In this document: positions 1 through 5,844 of the stretch, one piece after another
How positions within the stretch are numbered: position 1 is the stretch's first letter
Layout: each line of letters opens with the position of its first letter
DNA from: Candidatus Uhrbacteria bacterium
Lineage (GTDB): Bacteria; Patescibacteriota; Patescibacteriia; 2-12-FULL-60-25
NCBI GenBank assembly: GCA_023246325.1
Contig: JAHFIO010000039.1
Coordinates: 1 to 7,903, forward strand
DNA: 7,903 nt
Direction: 5' to 3'
The notes under the pieces: generated by a model
Told to the model about the DNA's origin: nothing
The model's database searches: none
The model's input: the letters and a program-made list of their open reading frames with translations, nothing else
Translations under genes and position numbers: made by a program

Positions 1-284
1 GCTAAACCCGGCCCTTTTGTAACCGCGATTACATCACATTTGATACCAGATGACTTCGTACCAAAAATATTCGCCCGATCAAGCAAGGTCAAAATCTCCG
101 CCACATGCAAACGTGCAGCAACCTCAGGCACAACACCACCATATTTCGCATGCTCTGCAATTTGCGTCGCTATTTCATGATGCAGGATACGTATACGAGG
201 ATTTTTACCAGTTCCCACACTCAAAATAGCTATGGATGTTTCATCACAGCTTGTTTCAATTCCAACTATTCGCATTTTATTCAT
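1..284 (-). CDS. tsaD: TsaD (Gcp/YgjD), tRNA N6-threonylcarbamoyladenosine synthesis protein, N-terminal part only
   Basis: This partial gene runs off the left edge; only the first 94 codons are present. TsaD transfers the threonylcarbamoyl group from threonylcarbamoyl-AMP to A37 of ANN-decoding tRNAs, working in the cytoplasm with TsaB and TsaE. The frame reads MNKMRIVGIETSCDETSIAI at the start, matching the family's GIETSCDET signature. Further family matches are HAKYGGVVPEVAARLHV at about residues 45-61 and VTKGPGL at 88-94. The metal-binding HxxxH motif lies further on, outside the window. The start is uncertain: ATG at 284 overlaps the trxB stop by 8 nt, while an in-frame ATG at 275 begins 1 nt after that stop and gives the MRIVGIETSCDET N-terminus typical of the family. 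A weak GGA lies 2 nt before the first start and 11 nt before the second. Either way, translation is probably coupled to trxB. The identification is secure; only the start is open. Confidence 0.95.
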   Translation of the reverse strand, partial: MNKMRIVGIETSCDETSIAILSVGTGKNPRIRILHHEIATQIAEHAKYGGVVPEVAARLHVAEILTLLDRANIFGTKSSGIKCDVIAVTKGPGL

Positions 285-1212
285 GTTCCAACTCAGCTAT
301 ATACTTTTCTGCCTCAAGAGCTGCCATACAACCTGATCCTGCCGCAGTAATAGCCTGACGAAATTTAAAATCTTGTACATCGCCAGAAGCAAAAACACCG
401 GGAATATTCGTCCGTGTTGAACCAGGCACAGTTTTCAAATATCCTTTTTCGTCTACCTCAATAACCCCTGCAAACAAAGACACATTAGGTTCATGGCCGA
501 TTGCCGCAAATACTCCATCAATAGGCATTTCACGCAATACCGACGTCACTGTATCTTTCAAAGATACTCCAGTTACCTTCCCTATATCCACGCCTAAAAT
601 TTCATCTATAGCCGAATTCCATATGACTTCAATCTTTGGATGTTTCATAACCCTATCTTGCATAATTTTTGATGCTCGGAATGCATCCTTGCGACATACA
701 ATAAACACCTTTTCTGCAAAGCGCGTCAAAAACAGTGATTCTTCCATTGCACTATCTCCCCCACCAACAACAATCACATTTTTTCCTTTGAAAAAAAATC
801 CATCACATGTAGCGCATGCAGACACCCCATGACCATATAATTTTTTTTCACTTTCCAAGCCCAAACGTTTTGCGGATGCACCCGTTGAAATAATTATCGT
901 ATGGGCAAAATATTCCACACCTTTCGCCACTACTTTAAATGGCGAAGTTTTCAAGTCAACACTCTCAACCTTCTCTGAAATAATTTCCGCATTAAACCTC
1001 TTCGCCTGCTTACGCATAACCGACATTAAATCTGGACCTTGAATACCCATTTCAAATCCAGGGTAATTTTCTACTTCCGTCGTTGTCATTAATTGACCAC
1101 CGGGTTCCGCACCTTCAAACAAAAGCGGTTTCAATTCCGCTCGTGCTGCATAAATTGCAGCCGTCCATCCTGCCGGACCCGAACCTATGATAATGACATT
1201 TCGTATATCCAT
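277..1212 (-). CDS. trxB: Thioredoxin reductase (NADPH, FAD-dependent)
   Basis: This cytoplasmic flavoenzyme passes electrons from NADPH through FAD and a redox-active disulfide to thioredoxin, encoded just upstream. From the ATG at 1212 it has 311 residues, normal for the low-molecular-weight bacterial family. Visible motifs in order are GSGPAG (10-15, FAD dinucleotide fold), the CATC active site (C133/C136), GGGDSAMEE (150-158, NADPH fold), CRKDAFR (173-179, where HRRxxxR is usual) and ASGD (275-278) followed by RQAITAAGSGCMAAL (FAD contacts). The frame stays open to an ATG at 1245, which would add MRGWCHPTFYY. I prefer 1212 because MDIRNVIIIGSGPAG matches the usual family N-terminus and the extra residues come from the hairpin before the gene. 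Neither start has a Shine-Dalgarno sequence. The stop overlaps or abuts the tsaD start. The gene lies 36 nt after the trxA stop, so the two are probably co-transcribed unless the intervening hairpin terminates. The histidine-to-cysteine and arginine-to-lysine changes in the NADPH 2'-phosphate motif are mildly unusual. Confidence 0.96.
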   Translation of the reverse strand: MDIRNVIIIGSGPAGWTAAIYAARAELKPLLFEGAEPGGQLMTTTEVENYPGFEMGIQGPDLMSVMRKQAKRFNAEIISEKVESVDLKTSPFKVVAKGVEYFAHTIIISTGASAKRLGLESEKKLYGHGVSACATCDGFFFKGKNVIVVGGGDSAMEESLFLTRFAEKVFIVCRKDAFRASKIMQDRVMKHPKIEVIWNSAIDEILGVDIGKVTGVSLKDTVTSVLREMPIDGVFAAIGHEPNVSLFAGVIEVDEKGYLKTVPGSTRTNIPGVFASGDVQDFKFRQAITAAGSGCMAALEAEKYIAELEHE

Positions 1213-1217
1213 ATAGT

Positions 1218-1240
1218 AAAAAGTGGGATGGCACCATCCC
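1218..1240 (-). terminator. Hairpin with T-run between trxA and trxB; possible terminator or attenuator
   Basis: Positions 1225-1231 (gggatgg) and 1234-1240 (ccatccc) form a perfect 7-bp inverted repeat around 2 nt, in practice a 6-bp stem with a 4-nt loop. Read leftward, the stem is followed by AC and then five T (1222-1218). Read rightward there is no T-run, so the element points in the direction of trxA transcription. It sits 9 nt after the trxA stop and 5 nt before the preferred trxB ATG. It could terminate most trxA transcripts, giving more TrxA than TrxB, or it could hinder ribosomes at trxB. The T-run is short and offset by 2 nt, so full termination is doubtful. Confidence 0.55.
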
Positions 1241-1248
1241 CTCATATT

Positions 1249-1569
1249 CTATGCATGCTTTGCTAAAACTTTTTCTAAAACTTCTTTTTCTTGCACGCCA
1301 ACAAATCGCTCAACTTCTTTTCCATTTTTAAACACAATGAGTGTTGGTATAGACATCACGCCAAATTGCATAGCGATATCCCCCTGTTCATCTACATTTA
1401 ATTTTCCAACTTTTGCTTTTGTGTCATCCAGACTATCTGCCAATTCTTCTAAGATAGGCCCCTGCAATCGACATGGCCCACACCAAGGCGCCCAAAAATC
1501 TACCAATACTGGCACGGTTGCCTTCGCAACTTCCGCATCAAAATTCGCTGTTGTAAATGTATATTCCAT
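1249..1569 (-). CDS. trxA: Thioredoxin
   Basis: This is a complete classical thioredoxin of 106 residues, close to the family's usual length. It is a cytoplasmic dithiol carrier that reduces protein disulfides and is recharged by the TrxB encoded next to it. The active site WCGPC is at residues 29-33 inside VDFWAPWCGPC. The buried aspartate (D24), the lysine near it (K56), the cis-proline (P75 in SIPT) and the FKNGKEVERFVG strand region are all in place. The start at 1569 (MEYTFTTANF) matches thioredoxin N-termini; the frame stays open to 1620 but the added residues look non-coding and would overlap the divergent gene. The 12 nt before the ATG (TAGTATATCTATCT region) contain no Shine-Dalgarno sequence, so a very short leader is likely. 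The stop is TAG at 1251-1249. The gene is divergent from the giant gene, with 29 bp between the start codons. Confidence 0.97.
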   Translation of the reverse strand: MEYTFTTANFDAEVAKATVPVLVDFWAPWCGPCRLQGPILEELADSLDDTKAKVGKLNVDEQGDIAMQFGVMSIPTLIVFKNGKEVERFVGVQEKEVLEKVLAKHA

Positions 1570-1577
1570 AGATAGAT

Positions 1578-1606
1578 ATACTACGATATAATTTAGGTAT
1601 GCGCAA
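1578..1606 (-). promoter_or_regulatory. Possible trxA promoter, overlapping the divergent gene's start
   Basis: On the minus strand TTGCGC (1606-1601) is separated by 17 nt from TAGTAT (1583-1578), and the trxA ATG follows 8 nt later. The -35 matches consensus at 3 of 6 and the -10 at 4 of 6, so it is weak taken alone. It is supported by having the same 17- and 8-nt spacings as the better infB promoter. An alternative -10, TATATC (1580-1575), sits 5 nt before the ATG. The -35 lies inside codons 1-3 of the rightward giant gene. In AT-rich DNA such matches arise easily by chance. Confidence 0.4.
1587..1592 (+). promoter_or_regulatory. Perfect -10 box (TATAAT) of the giant gene, placed for a leaderless transcript
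   Basis: TATAAT at 1587-1592 is followed by TTAGGT and then the ATG at 1599. With usual sigma-70-type spacing, transcription would begin at the A of the start codon itself. No good -35 is visible: at 17 nt spacing the hexamer is TTCCAT (1564-1569), which lies in the first codons of trxA. There is no extended -10 TG. The AGG in front of the ATG is only 1 nt away and is unlikely to serve as a Shine-Dalgarno sequence. Confidence 0.5.
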
Positions 1607-4600
1607 TATTCCTTCCGCAATCCCCCAAAACCCCTTTATTCGGCAGGATGTGGATCCGTCTGAATATATACGCAATGCGTCTATCAAGGGCTCTTTAGAT
1701 CTTTCTTCAGTACGGCAGGATGAAAGAGTGAAAATAATAACGTGGTTTTTAGAACAAATCCAACATATTCCTGATAATAAAAAAGTTGAATATCTTGAAG
1801 AGGGTATCCGTTTTGGATTATTGTCAGATATGCAAGTAAAAAATTGTATTTCTGAACAAATTGAAGATGATGCTGTTAAAAAACAACTTGGTATATACAT
1901 TGCACAAACAGTTGAACCACTCACATATATAAAAAGTTTTTATGAAGCATGGCCATATCTAGGTTTCGCATATCAAAAACAATGTACAAAAGAATTTGGA
2001 GAATTGCATCCAGAATGGTGTTTAATGATAGCTCCATTTGAGAGATTGGATAAAATAAAAACAGAAGAACTTATAGATACAGCGGATGGAATACAACGTG
2101 GCTGTGTATTAAATTCTCATTATAATACTATTGAAAATTCAAAAATACTTTTTGAGTTATTGCTTGAAAAAGAATACATACCAAAATATCCAATTATTGA
2201 TACGGTTCGGTGGTTTATTAAGAATAATCCTATAGTATTATTTCCGTATATTCAAAAATTATATGAATATCAACTCATAACTTTAAAAGAAATACAAGAA
2301 GAAATATATGGCAGATTGGGTACAACATACATGAAAGATAGAACAAAAGAAGACAAAAATAGGGTATGGGAGCTTCAAAAAAAATTACAACAAATAAATT
2401 CTGAAGAGAAATACGAATTTGGATCTGATTATTATGACATTCATTGCACAAATGGAAGAAAAATTACTGCAGAATTACATGCGATAGAAGATGCGCAAAA
2501 ATGCAAAGCAGCGCAAACACTTTTTGCTGATTATGAAAAATTTTGTGCTGAATTCGGTTATAAAAAAATAGATTTTTGCATACGGGCATTAAACGGAGGT
2601 ATTCCTATTTTTTATTGTATTGATTCTTTAGGACTCACGGTGTCTGAAGTAATGGAAATATTACAACACAAAGAAGAGGGGTATATTGCACGCCGTGGTA
2701 ATTTGCATGGATACGCAGATATTCAAAACTTATTAGAATGGGCTCACTTAAAACATCCTGCCGATGCAGAAAAAATAGAAGAAGTACTGATAACAGAATA
2801 TTGTGAGATGATTCAAGATATGGCATACACAGACATACTTTTTCATATTGACGATATATATAATTGTTTATCTGAAAAAAATCAGCAAAGACTTATTTCT
2901 GCTATGAACACATATGCGCCGGAAGCATGGAGTAATAATTTACGTTTTGCTATAGAAAAAAAAGTTCTCCCATTGAATGTATTATGTGAAAAAATATCAG
3001 ATAATCCTTTTGATTTTATTGATCAATTTAATAGAATTCTCTATCATTTTCGTGAACTAAAAACCGTGTTTCCGTATGAAGTGCACCTTATTCAAAAAGC
3101 AAAAGATATTTTTGAACAAAACCCTGAGTACATCGTCAATGAACATGTGCAACATGTTATACCAATACTTTTTTCAACCGTTGAACAAAAATCCATACTG
3201 AAAAAACAACTTTCAGAAAAACCAGTACACGAATATTTTATTAGGAATCTCATAAAAAATGAACGGTGTGATGAATATTCTTTTGAAATACGAAAAATTA
3301 TTTTAGAACAACCCGCTATTTTAAATAGCATTAGTTATCAAGAATATATACAAAAACTTTTTAAAATTATTTCTTATGATGAACTGGTTTCTCTTATCCG
3401 TGAATATCAACCACATATACATTTTGAAAAAAAAGTATATTCATTTTTAATACAGAAAAGCAAAGATGATGTAGAAAAATTCAAACGTATTCAACAAGTC
3501 ATTATAGACTCAAACAATATAGAAATCATAATAGAAACAATGGACAATATACAGCACCTCATTCATAGTGCTGATAACATTCAGCAAATACTCTATCGTA
3601 CTAAAAATATAAAAAAATATCAATCAAATATAGCTATTTTACAACAAAAATTATCTGATACATCTCTCTCAAAAAATGAAAGAGAAATATTGGAAGAAAA
3701 TTTGCGAAAAAATGTCAAAACATTGGATGATGCAAAAAAAGATGCGCACCGGTATGATGTGGACAATAGATTTACAACCACAAAGAAAAAAGATAATCCA
3801 TACTATACAGAACTAAAAAATACCATTCCAATATTAAAGAAAATTTTAATGAAGAAATGTGAAGAAGAACCATTTTTTATATTTGAAAAAGATGTTATAG
3901 ATTTATTAGGTGATGAATCAAAAGAATATGTATTGAAAAATATTAATTCATATAGTGAATTGCATCCGCTTATTTTTCTATTAAAATCAAATGATACAAC
4001 ATCGAAAAACTATGGCAAATTAATTATTCAACAATTACTTCCACCTGGATTGTTTCTTTCTCTTTGTATGAAACATATACGAGCACTTGCTTTTATGCCA
4101 ATGGATAGATATACAAAGGAACAATTACGAAAATTACCCAATAATCTATTTCACATCATACATGAATTTAACCCATTATTATATGATAAACATTCAACTG
4201 AAACATTTTCAGAAATCTACATAAAAGGAATGCAGACGATTGCATATTCTCGTTTTACTTCTTTTTTTTCTGAAGAAATTGAAGCATCGAAAAAACAAAA
4301 GAACACTGAAACATTTCTTAGTATATGTACGAATATACTCGCTATGGAACAAACAGCATTTTCTGAATCTGAAATAACTGCACTACTTTCATTGCCAGAA
4401 CATGAACGTTATGAATGTCTACAGATGCTTCCATATATGTCCACGCATAACCTAGATGCGGGATTAGTATGCACGCCATCACACATGCGCCATGCAATTG
4501 ATACACGCCTGAAAAAATTATTTGAATTAAAAGATACATATGAATGTTCAACTACAGGAATAAATTTTCAAACTATTCATGCACTTTCCATATATTATTC

Positions 4601-5816
4601 GGATTGTAAAAAAAATCCAGAAATGAAAGAACATTTTCATGAAATGTTAACGCATGCATTATCAGGTACTTTTTTGAATTGGCGAACTTGGGGTATGAAA
4701 CAAAAGCCAACATCAATAGATGAAAAAACATATGCACTATCAGTATTGATTCATAAGAACTTATTGCCTACTCAAATGACTATTGAGGAATACGATATAT
4801 GGAATGAAGAAAGTGCACTGAATATTCAAGAACAATTTGAATATGAATTATCTGATGTACAAAACGGTATACGAGATATTCTTGATTTAGCACCAGCTGA
4901 TCATCATATTGAAAAAGAAGAATTGCAAGATAACGAACTCATTCTTCAAACAAAATTAGATTTCTTATTTCAACCCCTTATAGACTTAGGTCAAAAACAA
5001 AGAGATTTTAAAAAACGTTTGCAAGGAAAAAAAGGTAATAAAGACTCGGTATTAACCGAGGAAGAAAAAGAAGAACACGATAAAATAAAAAATGATATCA
5101 CTTCATATCGCGAAGTACATGAAGCAGAAATTAAAAAAATTGAATCATTGCAATGTATTCACAGATTAAGACATATTTCTTTACAAGAAATTGAAAAGAA
5201 AACACTCGTGATTGGAAAAAAACGAATAGCGTTTGATAAAGCATTTGAAATTATTGAAGAAACATTTTCTGATAAAATAGATTTTTTACAAGATATAAGA
5301 CGAATTCAAGAATTACTACACACGGCAAGTGCGCAATTGTTTCAAGTAGATTCCGTATCTAAAACAGATTTAGTATTAACAGATAAAGTCACATTAGAAA
5401 CGCATACATTTATAGGAGAAAAACCTGTTCCATCCTGCCAACATTATAATGGATCTATATATAATTATGGATTACTTTCCTATATTGCTGATCCTGCCGT
5501 AAAAATAGCGCAAATATGGGATGCGGATGGAAAAATTATTGCTCGCGCCATTATGAGATTACTAGAAGATGAAGAAGGAAAACCATTTTTGTTTATGGAA
5601 CGAGTATATTCTTCAAATAATCACCCTAAAATAGTATCTGCTGTGGTTCGATTTGGCATACAAAAAGCCCAAAAAATGGGCATAGGTTTTTATTCAGAAA
5701 ATGAAAAAACAGGAGCACGGCATACATTACGTTCTCGAGGTTCACGAAGTGCGAAAGTATATACTGACGCGGGCGGAGGTTCTATGGAAAATGGCGTGTT
5801 CACAATAAAAACGTAG
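1599..5816 (+). CDS. Giant uncharacterised, mostly alpha-helical protein (1405 aa) with C-terminal alpha/beta domain
   Basis: I do not recognise this gene's function. The 4.2-kb frame is unbroken despite many runs of 7-8 A or T, which argues that it is maintained. No signal peptide or convincing membrane segment is visible, so it is probably cytoplasmic. Residues 1 to about 1250 read as successive amphipathic helices rich in Lys, Glu, Ile and Leu, like an alpha-solenoid. Two charged stretches look like coiled coils, at about 672-716 and 1130-1190. Residues about 1255-1405 differ: they contain PVPSCQ (1276-1281), then strand-like IAQIWDADGKIIARAIMRLL (1303-1322), FLFMERVYSS (1330-1339), a helix (about 1343-1360) and a Gly/Ser-rich end (AGGGSMENG, 1391-1399). 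The strand-strand-strand-helix order loosely recalls a GNAT acetyltransferase fold, but the acyl-CoA signature is missing. The only ATG before residue 78 is the one at 1599. It is the only rightward gene, divergent from trxA and convergent with infB, and is more AT-rich than both. Confidence 0.9.
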   Translation: MRNIPSAIPQNPFIRQDVDPSEYIRNASIKGSLDLSSVRQDERVKIITWFLEQIQHIPDNKKVEYLEEGIRFGLLSDMQVKNCISEQIEDDAVKKQLGIYIAQTVEPLTYIKSFYEAWPYLGFAYQKQCTKEFGELHPEWCLMIAPFERLDKIKTEELIDTADGIQRGCVLNSHYNTIENSKILFELLLEKEYIPKYPIIDTVRWFIKNNPIVLFPYIQKLYEYQLITLKEIQEEIYGRLGTTYMKDRTKEDKNRVWELQKKLQQINSEEKYEFGSDYYDIHCTNGRKITAELHAIEDAQKCKAAQTLFADYEKFCAEFGYKKIDFCIRALNGGIPIFYCIDSLGLTVSEVMEILQHKEEGYIARRGNLHGYADIQNLLEWAHLKHPADAEKIEEVLITEYCEMIQDMAYTDILFHIDDIYNCLSEKNQQRLISAMNTYAPEAWSNNLRFAIEKKVLPLNVLCEKISDNPFDFIDQFNRILYHFRELKTVFPYEVHLIQKAKDIFEQNPEYIVNEHVQHVIPILFSTVEQKSILKKQLSEKPVHEYFIRNLIKNERCDEYSFEIRKIILEQPAILNSISYQEYIQKLFKIISYDELVSLIREYQPHIHFEKKVYSFLIQKSKDDVEKFKRIQQVIIDSNNIEIIIETMDNIQHLIHSADNIQQILYRTKNIKKYQSNIAILQQKLSDTSLSKNEREILEENLRKNVKTLDDAKKDAHRYDVDNRFTTTKKKDNPYYTELKNTIPILKKILMKKCEEEPFFIFEKDVIDLLGDESKEYVLKNINSYSELHPLIFLLKSNDTTSKNYGKLIIQQLLPPGLFLSLCMKHIRALAFMPMDRYTKEQLRKLPNNLFHIIHEFNPLLYDKHSTETFSEIYIKGMQTIAYSRFTSFFSEEIEASKKQKNTETFLSICTNILAMEQTAFSESEITALLSLPEHERYECLQMLPYMSTHNLDAGLVCTPSHMRHAIDTRLKKLFELKDTYECSTTGINFQTIHALSIYYSDCKKNPEMKEHFHEMLTHALSGTFLNWRTWGMKQKPTSIDEKTYALSVLIHKNLLPTQMTIEEYDIWNEESALNIQEQFEYELSDVQNGIRDILDLAPADHHIEKEELQDNELILQTKLDFLFQPLIDLGQKQRDFKKRLQGKKGNKDSVLTEEEKEEHDKIKNDITSYREVHEAEIKKIESLQCIHRLRHISLQEIEKKTLVIGKKRIAFDKAFEIIEETFSDKIDFLQDIRRIQELLHTASAQLFQVDSVSKTDLVLTDKVTLETHTFIGEKPVPSCQHYNGSIYNYGLLSYIADPAVKIAQIWDADGKIIARAIMRLLEDEEGKPFLFMERVYSSNNHPKIVSAVVRFGIQKAQKMGIGFYSENEKTGARHTLRSRGSRSAKVYTDAGGGSMENGVFTIKT

Positions 5817-5832
5817 GGGGCTGGCTCCTTTT
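5815..5832 (+). terminator. Short, weak terminator-like hairpin between convergent genes
   Basis: AGGGG (5815-5819) can pair with CTCCT (5825-5829), including one G-U pair, around a 5-nt loop. The last stem base and the three following bases make TTTT (5829-5832). The element begins inside the TAG stop of the giant gene. In the leftward direction the G-U pair becomes an A-C mismatch, though a T-run is present there (5811-5807), so it would work better for the rightward gene. A 5-bp stem is marginal. It occupies much of the 28-bp gap before the infB stop. Confidence 0.35.
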
Positions 5833-5844
5833 GAGGATACCCGT

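Noticed and set aside
105..350. Rightward 81-codon frame over tsaD/trxB
   Set aside because: It is antisense to two real genes and has no recognisable features.
1223..1591. Rightward 122-codon open frame opposite trxA
   Set aside because: It lies antisense to a clear thioredoxin; its composition is that of a complementary-strand shadow, with no motif.
3538..3612. Tandem DNIQ repeat (residues 649 and 659) in the giant protein
   Set aside because: Only two copies 10 residues apart, in a low-complexity helical stretch; not enough to call a repeat array.
2377..4269. Runs of eight A or T inside the giant gene (for example 2377-2384, 2956-2963, 3427-3434, 4262-4269) as phase-variation tracts
   Set aside because: They are common in AT-rich coding DNA, similar runs occur in trxB, and the frame is intact; slippage cannot be judged from one sequence.
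1599..5816. Giant protein as a metalloprotease, nuclease or ATPase
   Set aside because: I found no HExxH, Walker A/B, or acidic nuclease motif, so no such function is claimed.
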